Origin: Actinomycetes bacterium
Lineage (GTDB): Bacteria; Actinomycetota; Actinomycetes; Streptosporangiales; Streptosporangiaceae
Direction of reading: 5' to 3'
Length of the DNA stretch: 35,145 nt
NCBI GenBank assembly: GCA_021792405.1
Contig: JAJYUU010000044.1
Coordinates: forward strand, 1-35,145
In this document: positions 1 through 8,266 of the stretch, piece by piece
Layout of the letters: every line of letters begins with the position of its first letter
How positions within the stretch are numbered: the first letter of the stretch is position 1
Notes under the pieces: model-generated
Told to the model about the DNA's origin: nothing
The model's input: the letters and a program-made list of their open reading frames with translations, nothing else
Databases searched by the model: none
Position numbers and translations under genes: made by a program

Positions 1-120
1 CGCGCCACCCGGCCCGAGGCGTTCCACGAGCAATGGTCAGCCTGGCGCCGCCGTCACCAGGCCACCGCCCGCAAAGCCCACTATGCCCGGCGAGCTAGAG
101 ATCACAGCCCGCCGCTGTAG
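1..120 (+). pseudogene. C-terminal end of a transposase, cut by the window edge
   Basis: Reading frame 1 is open from the first base to a TAG at 118-120. It encodes about 39 residues that include FHEQWSAWRRRHQATARKAH, followed by a short basic tail. A Trp-rich, Arg/His-rich ending of the form W-S-x-W-R-R-R-H-Q-A-x-A-R is what I remember from the C-termini of several actinobacterial insertion-sequence transposases; the exact IS family is uncertain. Only the end is inside the window, so it cannot be told whether the element is intact. The stretch from 121 to about 200 would hold its right end, but I could not define a terminal inverted repeat without the left end. The 3' part of the minus-strand ORF at 37-366 overlaps this fragment, so the two cannot both be normal genes. 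Confidence 0.5.
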
Positions 121-366
121 TACTAGGAGTTGCAGCAGTTGGCCGGCGGCCGAGCCGGGCTGCGCGGCCTGAGCGATTATGCCAACGGTCTGGAAGCTGA
201 GCACTCGCGTGGGCAGCGACGGTTCATGGCGCGCGGCGGGACGTTGTGCCACCAAATAGATCGTCACAGCCGCGCTGGCGAGTAGCAGCGCGACACCCAG
301 CCCGGCCAGCCTGGCCAGCCTGGATCCGGCGACTCGCTGGCTGGCAGATCGGCGCTGACCGGGCAT
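37..366 (-). CDS. Small hypothetical protein with one N-terminal membrane segment
   Basis: A 109-residue frame starting at an ATG. It has a basic N-terminus (about residues 1-20, rich in Arg), one hydrophobic segment at about residues 21-40 (LAGLGVALLLASAAVTIYLV) and a soluble tail without a recognisable domain. This would make it a single-pass membrane or secreted protein. The Shine-Dalgarno region is weak (GAGG about a dozen bases upstream). Its last 28 codons overlap the transposase tail read on the other strand, so the C-terminus may have been created by an IS insertion, or the ORF may be partly spurious. No function can be assigned. Confidence 0.4.
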   Translation of the reverse strand: MPGQRRSASQRVAGSRLARLAGLGVALLLASAAVTIYLVAQRPAARHEPSLPTRVLSFQTVGIIAQAAQPGSAAGQLLQLLVLQRRAVISSSPGIVGFAGGGLVTAAPG

Positions 367-462
367 ACCGAACGAATACCTCTATCTGTTTCCCGGTGAG
401 AGTAGATAGCGCGAAAAAGTCAGCCGCGGCGCAGCCGCGAACGTCGCCGCCTGAGCATTTCG

Positions 463-1035
463 TTGGTCTTTGTCAAAATTCATACCGGCCCTGGCGTATC
501 CGCGGGCGGTGATGGCTTCAATCTCGCGCACGATGGGCTAGCCTGCTTAGCCGTGCCAGTGCGCGGTCCCGACCTCGGTCGCCTGCTCGCCGCCGTCAAT
601 GGGCAGCGGGAGGCTCTCGGGCAGCCGGACTGGCACGGCCTGGTGACCGAGCGGGCGCTGGGCGCGGCCAGCCTCTGCGCGGTCCTGGCCGCCACGGCAT
701 CGGGGGCTGAGCCGCAGCGCGAGGCGCTGCGCGCTGCGGTCCGCTATAGCCTGGGCCTGCTGGCCGAGAAGGCGCCAGGCCGGACGGTGGAAGTTCGCGT
801 GCCGCCCTTCGCCGCGATCCAGTGCGTGCCGGGCCCCCGGCACACTCGCGGGACGCCGCCGAATGTTGTCGAGGCCGATCCGCTGACCTGGCTTGATCTG
901 GCGGCGGGGCGACTGCCCTGGGCGGCTGCGGTGGCAGCCGGCCGGCTGCGCGCAAGCGGCCAGCGAGCCGACCTCAGTGCTTACCTGCCGCTGGTCGCCG
1001 CCGCTGACCAGCCGCCGGTGCGCGCGGAGGAGTGA
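463..1035 (+). CDS. Sterol-carrier-family protein (SCP_3-like), short form
   Basis: The C-terminal two thirds carry the signature of the small actinobacterial SCP-like family encoded just upstream of pur[21 protein letters not shown] followed by [19 protein letters not shown] and a closing [13 protein letters not shown]. Family knowledge: in many Streptomyces this domain is preceded by a maleylpyruvate-isomerase-like N-terminal half, whereas mycobacterial versions are short; this one is of the shorter kind. The biochemical role is unknown, although the fold suggests a hydrophobic ligand pocket. The start is uncertain: TTG at 463 has no good ribosome binding site, the frame is open back to 406, and an in-frame GTG lies at 553. 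It is 56 bases upstream of purF on the same strand, so co-transcription is likely. Confidence 0.75.
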   Translation: MVFVKIHTGPGVSAGGDGFNLAHDGLACLAVPVRGPDLGRLLAAVNGQREALGQPDWHGLVTERALGAASLCAVLAATASGAEPQREALRAAVRYSLGLLAEKAPGRTVEVRVPPFAAIQCVPGPRHTRGTPPNVVEADPLTWLDLAAGRLPWAAAVAAGRLRASGQRADLSAYLPLVAAADQPPVRAEE

Positions 1036-1091
1036 GGAGAGGGCTGCGCCATAGGTGCGCCGAAGCCGCCGGAAGTCAATAGACTTGACCA

Positions 1092-2582
1092 GTGATTAAG
1101 CCCGACGGCGTGTTGTCACATGATCCAGACCCAGCCGACCGGCCACCGCGGGACGCTTGCGGGGTGTTCGGCGTCTGGTCGCCTGGCGAAGACGTCGCCA
1201 AGCTCGCTTACTACGGGCTGTACTCGCTGCAGCACCGCGGCCAGGAGTCCGCAGGGATCGCGGTGAGCGATGGGTCACGGATTGTCGTGTATAAGGACAT
1301 GGGCCTGGTCGCGCAGGTGTTCAACGAATCGGTGCTCAACACGCTGCGCGGGCACGTCGCGGTGGCGCACTGCCGGTACTCGACCAGCGGTTCATCGGTC
1401 TGGGAGAACGCCCAGCCCACCTTCAGGGCCACTCCGTCGGCGAATCTTGCGCTCGGCCACAACGGCAACCTGATCAATACCCTCGAGCTTGCTGGCCTGC
1501 TTGGCGACCAGTCGGCTTCCCCCGCCGGGCGGGCGACCTCGGACACGGACGTGCTGACCGCGCTGTTCGCCGCCGCCGGGATCGGTGCCAGCGGTGCCGG
1601 GCATCCGGGCGTGGAAGCTGCGGCCCTTGCCGTCCTGCCGCTGGCCCGGGGCGCGTTTTCGCTGGTCTTCATGGACGAGCAGACTCTGTATGCGGCGCGC
1701 GACCCGCAGGGTTTCCGGCCGCTGGTGCTCGGCAGGATGGCGCGGGGCTGGGTCGTAGCCAGCGAGACCGCCGCGCTGGACATTGTCGGCGCTGCGTTCG
1801 TCCGGGAGATCGAACCCGGCGAGCTGGTGGCCATCGACGGGGCTGGAGTCCGGTCCCATACCTTCGCTCCGGCGAAACCAGCCGGCTGTCTGTTCGAGTA
1901 TGTCTACCTTGCCAGGCCCGATACCGCCATTGCCGGACGCAGCGTGCAGGCAACGCGGGTAGCGGTAGGCCGGCGACTGGCCGCCGAGTACCCGGCGGAC
2001 GCCGATCTCGTGATCCCCGTCCCGGAGTCGAGCACGCCGGCTGCGATCGGGTACGCCCAGGCCAGCGGCATCCCGTATGGTCAGGGCCTCGTCAAGAACT
2101 CCTACGTGGGGCGGACTTTCATTCAGCCGAGCCAGACCATCAGGGAGCGCGGCATCCGGCTGAAGTACAACCCGCTTCGTGCTGCCATCGCCGGACAGCG
2201 ACTGGTCGTTGTCGACGACTCGATCGTCCGCGGCAGCACGCAGCGCGCGATCGTGGCAATGCTGCGTGAGGCCGGGGCAGCCGAGGTTCACGTCCGGATC
2301 TCCAGCCCGCCGGTGGCATGGCCATGCTTCTTCGGCATCGACTTCCCTAGTCGGGACGAGCTGATGGCGGGCAATCTCACCATCGACGGGATACGGGAGT
2401 CGATCGGAGCGGACTCGCTGGGCTTCGTCTCACTGGCCGGGCTCATCGAGGCCACCGCGTTGCCGGCTAACCGGCTCTGCCGGGCGTGCTTCGACGGAAA
2501 GTACCCGGTGCCGGTAGCCGAGGGCGAGAAAGGCAAGCACCTGCTAGAGATGGCCGGCTCGCCAGCCGCGGGGATCAGGTGA
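1092..2582 (+). CDS. purF: Amidophosphoribosyltransferase (PurF)
   Basis: Catalyses the first committed step of purine synthesis in the cytosol, transferring ammonia from glutamine to PRPP to give 5-phosphoribosylamine. The 496-residue protein begins with a propeptide of about 22 residues before Cys23 of DACGVFGVW, the expected N-terminal nucleophile after processing. The glutaminase half contains YGLYSLQHRGQESAGIA. The phosphoribosyltransferase half carries the PRPP loop VVVDDSIVRGST near residues 372-385. Four cysteines in the places used by the [4Fe-4S] cluster of the Bacillus-type enzyme are present: GCLFEY (~266), WPCFFG (~412) and the pair in CRACFDG (~462-466). Start chosen at GTG 1092, the first start that keeps a short propeptide; no clear Shine-Dalgarno is visible. 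Its TGA overlaps the purM start (GTGA), so the two are translationally coupled. Confidence 0.97.
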   Translation: MIKPDGVLSHDPDPADRPPRDACGVFGVWSPGEDVAKLAYYGLYSLQHRGQESAGIAVSDGSRIVVYKDMGLVAQVFNESVLNTLRGHVAVAHCRYSTSGSSVWENAQPTFRATPSANLALGHNGNLINTLELAGLLGDQSASPAGRATSDTDVLTALFAAAGIGASGAGHPGVEAAALAVLPLARGAFSLVFMDEQTLYAARDPQGFRPLVLGRMARGWVVASETAALDIVGAAFVREIEPGELVAIDGAGVRSHTFAPAKPAGCLFEYVYLARPDTAIAGRSVQATRVAVGRRLAAEYPADADLVIPVPESSTPAAIGYAQASGIPYGQGLVKNSYVGRTFIQPSQTIRERGIRLKYNPLRAAIAGQRLVVVDDSIVRGSTQRAIVAMLREAGAAEVHVRISSPPVAWPCFFGIDFPSRDELMAGNLTIDGIRESIGADSLGFVSLAGLIEATALPANRLCRACFDGKYPVPVAEGEKGKHLLEMAGSPAAGIR

Positions 2583-3658
2583 CCGGTCAGCCTCAGCCGG
2601 TGATCGGCCAGCCGGCCAGCTACGCCTCGGCCGGCGTCGATATTGCCGCGGGCGATCGGGCGGTCGAGCTGATGAAGGCCTCCGTCACCAGGACTGCGGG
2701 CCCGGAGGTGATCGGCGGCATCGGCGGGTTTGCCGGGCTGTTCGATGCTGCCAGGGTGGCCCGGATGCGCCGTCCGCTGCTGGCGACATCGACAGACGGA
2801 GTCGGCACCAAGGTCGTCATCGCCCAGCGGATGCGCCGGTACGACAGCATCGGCCTGGACCTTGTCGGCATGGTCGTCGATGACCTCGTGGTCTGCGGTG
2901 CGGAGCCGCTGTTCATGACCGATTACGTGGTGTGCGGCCGGGTCCAGCCGGAGCGGATCGCGACTATCGTGACGGGTATCGCCGACGGCTGCCTGACGGC
3001 CGGCTGTGCCCTGGTCGGCGGCGAGACAGCCGAGCACCCCGGCCACTTCGGTGCCGATGATTTTGACCTCGCAGGGGCAGCAACTGGCGTAGTTGAGGCG
3101 GACCGGCTCCTCGGCCCGCAGCGGGTCCGGGCTGGAGACGCCATCATCGCAATGGCCTCCTCGGGTCTGCATGCCAACGGATTCTCGCTGGTCAGGTCGA
3201 TCATTGACGCTGCCGGAGCAGCCCTTGACCTGGACAGCCAGCCGACCGGGCTCGGCCGCACCCTAGGTGAGGAACTGCTGACGCCGACCCGGATCTACGC
3301 CAGGGACTGCCTGGCGCTCGCGGACAGTTGCGCCGTGCGGACGTTTGCCCACATCACTGGCGGCGGCCTGGCCGCGAACCTGGCGAGGGTACTGCCGCCA
3401 GATGCCGATGCCATGGTCGACCGGGCTAGCTGGCAGCCGGCGCCAGTGTTCCGGCTGCTGGCCGAGCGTGGCCGGGTAGGCGCCGCGGAGATGGAGCGTG
3501 TCTTCAACATGGGAGTGGGCATGCTCGCGGTGGTGGACGAAGACGACCGCGAGGCCGCGCTGCGCCTGCTGACTGAGCGCGGCCTGCCCGCATGGGTGAT
3601 CGGCCAGGTCACCGCAGGCACCGGCAGAGTCCGGCTCACCGGTCAGCATCCGGATTAA
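2579..3658 (+). CDS. purM: Phosphoribosylformylglycinamidine cyclo-ligase (PurM, AIR synthetase)
   Basis: ATP-dependent closure of FGAM to aminoimidazole ribonucleotide, the fifth step of purine synthesis. The frame is open further upstream, but the family begins close to YASAGVDIAAGDRAVELMK, so the GTG at 2579 overlapping the purF stop by four bases is the natural start, giving 359 residues. Visible signatures are STDGVGTKVVIAQ near residue 70, DLVVCGAEPLFMTDY, VGGETAEHPGHF near residue 146, ASSGLHANGFSLVR and HITGGGLAANLARVLP, in the order expected for the AIR synthase N- and C-terminal domains. The 3' end faces the DUF3073 gene on the other strand across 65 bases containing two copies of TTATCGCG and a GGGCGCCC palindrome, but no clear classical terminator. 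Confidence 0.97.
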   Translation: MTGQPQPVIGQPASYASAGVDIAAGDRAVELMKASVTRTAGPEVIGGIGGFAGLFDAARVARMRRPLLATSTDGVGTKVVIAQRMRRYDSIGLDLVGMVVDDLVVCGAEPLFMTDYVVCGRVQPERIATIVTGIADGCLTAGCALVGGETAEHPGHFGADDFDLAGAATGVVEADRLLGPQRVRAGDAIIAMASSGLHANGFSLVRSIIDAAGAALDLDSQPTGLGRTLGEELLTPTRIYARDCLALADSCAVRTFAHITGGGLAANLARVLPPDADAMVDRASWQPAPVFRLLAERGRVGAAEMERVFNMGVGMLAVVDEDDREAALRLLTERGLPAWVIGQVTAGTGRVRLTGQHPD

Positions 3659-3723
3659 GCACTAGCGCGAGGGCGCCCGCGTGAATTATCGCGAGCTACG
3701 CGTGCGTTATCGCGTGCTGACTG

Positions 3724-4011
3724 CTATGCCTCAGATGACCGGGACTGACGGACGAGTCCGTCGGCGGTGTAGCCGCCGTAGTCTTCGCCGGACTCCCAGT
3801 CTTCGTCCTCGTCATCCGGTGCGTGATCAGAGTCGTCGTCCGCGGAGTAGCGGTCGCCCAGGTCCGCGTAGGCGGAATCCCCGCTGGCACCACGCTGGTC
3901 CGAGTCGACGCCCAGCTCAGCCCGCAGCCGGTCAAGGTCGGTTCCGCCGCCGCTGTACTTCAGCTGGCGTGCCACCTTGACCTGCTTGGCCTTGGCTCGG
4001 CCGCGCCCCAT
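3724..4011 (-). CDS. DUF3073 family protein
   Basis: A 95-residue protein starting MGRGRAKAKQVKVARQLKYS and continuing GGGTDLDRLRAELG, which is the hallmark N-terminus of the actinobacterial DUF3073 family. The rest is a very acidic tail rich in Asp and Glu (about residues 45-85). The start is the internal ATG at 4011 rather than an upstream in-frame ATG at 4044, because homologues begin with MGRGRAKAKQ and an AGAGGGGG ribosome binding site lies about eight bases before it. The basic head plus acidic tail suggests a nucleic-acid or ribosome associated protein, but no function is established as far as I know. It sits between purM and vdh, as I recall for Streptomyces. Confidence 0.88.
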   Translation of the reverse strand: MGRGRAKAKQVKVARQLKYSGGGTDLDRLRAELGVDSDQRGASGDSAYADLGDRYSADDDSDHAPDDEDEDWESGEDYGGYTADGLVRQSRSSEA

Positions 4012-4169
4012 TGGCTCGACCCCCTCTAACGTACGGAACCCCACGGGTCCCTGGTCACCGCACTCTTCGTTAACCCGATATGACGCAAGTGCTCATGGCT
4101 AGGTGCGCACAAGGCTCACCCGCCGCCGCCCCGTCAGTCGGAGTGCGCCGTGCTCGCCTCTACGTGTTA

Positions 4170-4187
4170 CAGGTACAACCGTACCTG
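4170..4187. promoter_or_regulatory. Inverted repeat upstream of the DUF3073 gene, possible operator
   Basis: CAGGTAC-AACC-GTACCTG, two perfect 7-base arms around four bases. It lies in the 227-base gap between the end of vdh and the start of the DUF3073 gene, about 160 bases upstream of that start. It could be an operator or part of a promoter; as RNA it would be a weak 7-bp hairpin. The binding factor is unknown. Confidence 0.4.
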
Positions 4188-4238
4188 CTTTGGGCGGCTA
4201 GCGCTTGCGATGATTGCGGCGGACCCGCGCCAGCCCTG

Positions 4239-5333
4239 TCAGCCCCCGAGGTAAATGCCCCGGAGCCGGCCCACTTCAGCGATCCGCCGCTCGGCGAGGC
4301 GATCCGCCGCCACGGCAGGCGGAACTCCGTCGGCATCTGCCGCAGCCAGGATCTCCCTGGTGGTGCCGAGGATCTGGGCCGCCCGCGCCTTGGCCCGGTC
4401 GAAATTGAATCCGTGCAGCTCATCGGCGACCTGGATCACCCCGCCAGAGTTCACCAGGTAGTCCGGAGCGTACACAATGCCCAGGTCAGCCAGTACCTTC
4501 TCGACCCCTGGATGCGCCATCTGGTTGTTCGCCCCGCCGCAGATGATCTTAACGCCCCGGTCGCCGAGGATTGCCGCGGTCTCGTCGTCGACCGCGCCGC
4601 CAAGAGCACAGGGTGAGTACACCTCAAGCGGGCTGCGCAGCAAGTCCGCCCGGCTCGGCGCGACAGTTACCTCGTGATGCTGGGCGCGCACTCGCTCCAC
4701 CGCCGACTCGCTGGTGTCGAAGATGACGACCCTGGCGCCATCGGAGACCAGGTGGTCGACAAGCCGGTGGCCGACTTTGCCGACGCCCTCGATGCCGACG
4801 GTCCTGCCATCCAGGCTCGCGGCGCCCCAGACGTGCTCGGCTGCTGCCCGCATGCCCTGATAGACGCCGAACGCCGTCAGCACCGACGAGTCGCCCGCCC
4901 CGCCATTGGGCACCGTCCGGCCGGTAACAAACGAGCACTCGCGCGCGACGACGTCCATGTCCTCGCTGTCGGTACCGATGTCACAGGCAGTGATGTAGCG
5001 GCCGTTGAGCGACTGGACGAAGCGGCCGTAGGCCCGCAGCAGCGGCTCGGACTTCAGCCGGTCCGGGTCACCGATTATGACTGCCTTGCCGCCGCCGAGA
5101 TCGAGCCCCGCGAGCGCATTCTTGTAAGCCATCGCCCTGGACAGGTTCAGCACGTCGGCGAGTGCCGCGTCTTCGCTGGCGTAGGGGTAGAACCGCGTCC
5201 CGCCGAGCGCCGGCCCGAGCGCGGTCGAGTAGATGGCGATGATGGCGCGCAGTCCGGACTGCGCGTCCTGACAGAAGACAACTTGCTCATGCCCGGCCGG
5301 TCCGTCGTGGCCGGCGCCAAAGACAGTGGTCAC
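4239..5333 (-). CDS. vdh: Leu/Val/Phe dehydrogenase, probably valine dehydrogenase
   Basis: NAD-dependent oxidative deamination of branched-chain amino acids; it supplies branched acyl-CoA precursors and nitrogen. The 364-residue length matches the Streptomyces valine dehydrogenase I remember. Visible features: the glycine-rich substrate region [10 protein letters not shown] (~42-51); the catalytic lysines in [19 protein letters not shown] (Lys71 and Lys83, matching the two lysines of leucine dehydrogenase); [11 protein letters not shown] (~117-127); and the dinucleotide-binding loop [11 protein letters not shown] (~180-190). The C-terminal half contains [12 protein letters not shown] and [15 protein letters not shown]. 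Start is GTG 5333 with CAGGAG about ten bases upstream. Substrate preference between Val, Leu and Phe cannot be read from sequence alone; the neighbourhood purM/DUF3073/bldC supports vdh. Confidence 0.9.
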   Translation of the reverse strand: MTTVFGAGHDGPAGHEQVVFCQDAQSGLRAIIAIYSTALGPALGGTRFYPYASEDAALADVLNLSRAMAYKNALAGLDLGGGKAVIIGDPDRLKSEPLLRAYGRFVQSLNGRYITACDIGTDSEDMDVVARECSFVTGRTVPNGGAGDSSVLTAFGVYQGMRAAAEHVWGAASLDGRTVGIEGVGKVGHRLVDHLVSDGARVVIFDTSESAVERVRAQHHEVTVAPSRADLLRSPLEVYSPCALGGAVDDETAAILGDRGVKIICGGANNQMAHPGVEKVLADLGIVYAPDYLVNSGGVIQVADELHGFNFDRAKARAAQILGTTREILAAADADGVPPAVAADRLAERRIAEVGRLRGIYLGG

Positions 5334-6042
5334 CTGGTGGGCTCCTGCGGTCGGCCCGCGTCATCGTTGACGCAGGATCGCCATCAAGCCTATATCTGCG
5401 TCCCGGCTCGAAGGAGACTCACGTGTGCCCTACCCACGGGTAGTGCAATCTTCCGGGCAAACATTCTCGAATCTGATCATCTAACCGCACTACGGGGATT
5501 AACCGAAGAGTCCGGCTGGTTGTACGGAAACGACGCGGTTAACCCGCATCGGGATATCCGCTACGGGCGTCGGCGAAGGCGCCGCGGTAGCCGATTGGCA
5601 GCCGGATCTCGTGATGAGCGCCGGATGGCGGGAGGGAGGACTACCGGCAGTCGCCAGCGTGGGCCTGCGTCGTCTCACGTATTGACCTGCGCCCCGAAGG
5701 TGCCGACTTGGAGGAGATCGGCAGCTCGGCAAGGCGGGCACAGGACCTGGCGGCAATCGAAGCTAAGTGTTCGATGGGAGGCGCGGATGACTTTTCCCAA
5801 TCCGCCGCCGTTGCCACGGTGCGTGTCGCTAGAATCACTCAGCGTGACAAGTCGCGGACGGGGGCGTCATGGCGACTCGCGAAGAATCTTTGCTCCCGGT
5901 TGTCGACGCGTTACCGCTGGTGATGGCAATATGGTCTGAGCGGACTATATAGGACATCCGAGGCAGGCTTCGCGAGAAGCCGCGAACAGTAAGAGAAGCA
6001 GGTACGGATCGCAGTACTGGTCCAGGAGGAGAGGCCGTCAAC
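5334..6042. other. Intergenic region between divergent vdh and bldC
   Basis: About 700 bases with no convincing gene; the short open frames in it lack family resemblance or good starts. It must hold the vdh promoter on the minus strand and the bldC promoter on the plus strand. Candidate -10 elements for bldC are TATATA at about 5946-5951 and TAGAAT at about 5829-5834, but neither has a convincing -35, so no promoter is called. A long bldC leader (about 90 bases or more) is therefore possible. Confidence 0.5.
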
Positions 6043-6246
6043 ATGTCAGCACGTACACCAGAGGCTGAGCCGCTGCTTACGCCCGCAGAAGTTGCCACGA
6101 TGTTCCGGGTTGACCCGAAAACGGTAACCAGGTGGGCAAAGGCCGGGAAACTCACGTCGATCCGGACCCTCGGCGGGCACCGCCGATACCGGGAGACCGA
6201 GGTCCGCGCCCTTCTGGCGGGCATCCCGCAGCAGCGCTCAGAATGA
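6043..6246 (+). CDS. bldC: Developmental regulator BldC (MerR-type helix-turn-helix)
   Basis: A 67-residue DNA-binding protein, almost identical over its length to Streptomyces BldC as I remember it: LLTPAEVATMFRVDPKTVTR, then WAKAGKLTSIRTLGGHRRYR and the ending LLAGIPQQRSE. It consists of a winged helix-turn-helix of the MerR type (HTH at about residues 13-35, wing around GGHRRYR) with no effector domain. Family knowledge: BldC binds cooperatively to direct repeats and delays sporulation by controlling many developmental genes. A strong ribosome binding site (AGGAGGAG) sits about ten bases before the ATG. It is transcribed alone, followed by a hairpin at 6260-6279. Its presence implies a developmental life cycle, although non-sporulating actinobacteria can carry it too. 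Confidence 0.96.
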   Translation: MSARTPEAEPLLTPAEVATMFRVDPKTVTRWAKAGKLTSIRTLGGHRRYRETEVRALLAGIPQQRSE

Positions 6247-6259
6247 GGCATGGCCGCGG

Positions 6260-6279
6260 TCCGGCATCACAATGCCGGA
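6260..6279 (+). terminator. Hairpin just after bldC
   Basis: TCCGGCAT-CACA-ATGCCGGA: a perfect 8-bp stem with a four-base loop, starting 14 bases after the bldC stop. There is no U tract, which is common for actinobacterial terminators. It could also stabilise the short bldC mRNA. Confidence 0.6.
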
Positions 6280-6979
6280 AAGGCTGGAGCGCCGTGCTGC
6301 GCGCTCAGCCGGCGGCCAGTTGCCTGAGCAGTTTGGGGGGGTCGACCCCGGCAGCCAGCACACCGCATCGGGGGGCGCGCTTCGCGTTCGATGCGATGGT
6401 GAGCATTGGTCAATGGAAGCCGGGGTCGATCCGGCCTCCCGGGCAAGGTCTCCGGGAGCGCCACGAAGATCTTCTTAGTTAGAACAGGGAACGGGCTCTA
6501 TTCAGCCCAGCGGTGAGGCTGTGATCAGCCCCCTGGGTGCCGGCGGTTCCCGGCAATCTCCACCGCCGTTGGCGGCGACTCGGCCGAGCGGGCCAAGTCA
6601 GGCTCGCCATCCCCACGCCGATGCGAGGACTACGCGCAACGGCGCCGTCTGGCTTGTCGCGGCGGGGCGAGTGACGGAGCATCGGGCCGGCTCCGATGCG
6701 CCCGTTCCGGGAATCTCAGGTCGCATCAGCAGCTGCCCGGCTAGCTGGCGCCAGTAACTATTCGTAGTCTCTCAATAACTTTTCGTAATCGCCACTCCTG
6801 CTGCCTGGTCGCCGCGATACTGGGGAAACCTGCCGGCGCAAGCCGAGTGCCGCGGCGGAAGGATCGCGTCTTACGTCGCCGTGACCAGCGTTTCCTGCGT
6901 CCGGCACGGTATGTAACGTTCCCGGGGGATCCCGCCTGCGGGCGGAAGTGTGCGGTGCTTTGGAGGGGAGGTACGCACA
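6280..6979. other. Gene-poor region downstream of bldC
   Basis: About 700 bases with no supported gene; open frames on both strands look like chance frames. It contains a 12-base palindrome GGGGTCGACCCC at 6338-6349 and a short inverted repeat GCATCG/CGATGC near 6366-6402. The promoter for the gene starting at 6980 must be in its right part. No tRNA or other RNA gene was recognised. Confidence 0.45.
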
Positions 6980-8266
6980 ATGCGTGATCCGGATTTGGTT
7001 CAGCGAGCTGAGCGGGCTGCTTTCGCATTGGAGCGGGCGTGGGGTCACTGGCGTGCCATGCACGGCCTGGGCACAGATCCGCTACCGCCGGTGTCGAGTT
7101 ACGTCGGTTACTCGCTAGAGGAGCCGTGGGGGCAGCCAAGGGTGGTCTTCGGCGTCGGCGCGGATGAAGCCGAGCGGCTGGCGGCGCTGCTCGCCGGTCA
7201 CGATTGCGTCGGGCCGGTGCATGCCGAGGTATCTGCGCGGCCGGACTGGCGGCTGGCAGCGCCGAGCACTCCGCCGACCGGGCAGGGCCGGGCGTTTGAC
7301 GGCGCAGTCAATGTTCCGGCACAAGCGCCACGGCCGGCTGCCGAGCCATTCATTGAGCAGGACGCCGGATATGGGTCGCCGAATGCCGCCGGTGCGAATG
7401 CCGCCGGTGCGAATGCCGGCGATGCGGAGGCCGGCGCCTTTGAGGCCGGCGCCTTTGAGGCCGGCATCCGGGAGGCCGGCACTGTCGGCGCCGGGGACGT
7501 CGGCCTGCAGGATGCTGACGCTGCCGACAGCGCGCAGATGGCCGACAGAACCGGCCTGACGGCGACCGACGGCACGGCAGCCAGCCACGGCAAGGCCAGC
7601 CCGGCTGGGTCGGCGGATAGCCTGGCTCAGGCAATCCCGGCGCCGCCCGCGGACGCCGCCCCGGCCGGTGAGCCCGGCGCTCACTCGCTCCGCCAGCCGA
7701 GCCATGAGAGCCGTCCTGAGGCAGTGGAGGCCAGTTCTGGCCAGGACTGGTCCGGTCAGCACGGCGAGCCGGCCGGACCGGTTCAGTCGGCCGATGCCGA
7801 ACAGCCGGACGCCATCCCCTTCCGGCCGCCAGGGAAACCCGCTCAGCCAGCGGAGTCGGCCGGATATGCGGGCAGCGGCGGTGATGACCCGGCGCCCACC
7901 CAGGGCCCCGGTTATGGCGGGCCGCGATACCAGGGGGTACCGCCTCAGTACCAGCCTGGCCCTGGCCGACCGGATGGCCGCGAGGAACTCGGCGCTCGCC
8001 GTGCAGACGCGGAAGCTGACCGGCCGGCCGGAACCGGCGCACCGGGTGCGGGGCGGCCCGGTGCGGAGCCGTCCGGTGCGGAGCCGTCGTGTGCGGAACC
8101 GTCCGGTGCGGGCCAGACGGGTGCCAGTCGGGCTGACGTTCGCCGCTCCCGTGGCAGCCAGCCTGGTGGCGGGCAGAGTGTCGCCGGGCAGTCTCGGCAG
8201 GCATCTCGTCCCGGCCGGCCGGCTAGTGCCGCCGGCCGTGAGTCGGGCAAACGGCCGCGGAGCTAG
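6980..8266 (+). CDS. Hypothetical protein: ordered N-terminal domain plus long low-complexity repeat tail
   Basis: A 428-residue protein. Residues 1 to about 95 look like a folded domain (MRDPDLVQRAERAAFALERA, then LPPVSSYVGYSLEEPWGQPR, VVFGVGADEAERLAALL). The remainder is a Pro/Ala/Gly/Glu-rich region that is probably disordered. The tail contains two tracts of five-residue repeats: NAAGA/EAGAF-type at about residues 134-170 and GAEPS-type at about residues 356-381, each encoded by 15-base DNA repeats. The start was chosen at ATG 6980 because GGAGGGGAGG precedes it; an in-frame start 30 bases upstream would lie before that ribosome binding site. No signal peptide or membrane segment is seen. 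Function unknown. It lies 97 bases upstream of the polymerase gene on the same strand and may be co-transcribed with it. Confidence 0.7.
   Translation: MRDPDLVQRAERAAFALERAWGHWRAMHGLGTDPLPPVSSYVGYSLEEPWGQPRVVFGVGADEAERLAALLAGHDCVGPVHAEVSARPDWRLAAPSTPPTGQGRAFDGAVNVPAQAPRPAAEPFIEQDAGYGSPNAAGANAAGANAGDAEAGAFEAGAFEAGIREAGTVGAGDVGLQDADAADSAQMADRTGLTATDGTAASHGKASPAGSADSLAQAIPAPPADAAPAGEPGAHSLRQPSHESRPEAVEASSGQDWSGQHGEPAGPVQSADAEQPDAIPFRPPGKPAQPAESAGYAGSGGDDPAPTQGPGYGGPRYQGVPPQYQPGPGRPDGREELGARRADAEADRPAGTGAPGAGRPGAEPSGAEPSCAEPSGAGQTGASRADVRRSRGSQPGGGQSVAGQSRQASRPGRPASAAGRESGKRPRS
7381..7486 (+). repeat. 15-bp tandem repeats inside the hypothetical protein gene
   Basis: Seven consecutive 15-base units: GAATGCCGCCGGTGC twice, a variant GAATGCCGGCGATGC, then GAGGCCGGCGCCTTT twice and two diverged GAGGCCGGC copies. 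The period is a multiple of three, so unit number can change without frameshift. Confidence 0.8.
8045..8119 (+). repeat. Second 15-bp tandem repeat tract in the same gene
   Basis: About five units related to GGTGCGGAGCCGTCC, clearest at 8060-8074, 8075-8089 and 8090-8104, encoding GAEPS, GAEPS and CAEPS. The flanking units at 8045-8059 and 8105-8119 are more diverged. Confidence 0.75.

Noticed and set aside
1392-3172. Minus-strand frames opposite purF and purM
   Set aside because: Antisense shadows of two unambiguous genes; their translations are Arg/Pro/Ser-rich and lack domain signatures.
6280-6979. Several short open frames downstream of bldC
   Set aside because: They overlap each other on both strands, lack good starts and show no recognisable protein signatures.
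7381-8119. Repeats as a CRISPR array or pentapeptide-repeat protein
   Set aside because: The units are short, coding, directly adjacent and without spacers, so not CRISPR; the five-residue units lack the central Leu/Phe of pentapeptide-repeat proteins.
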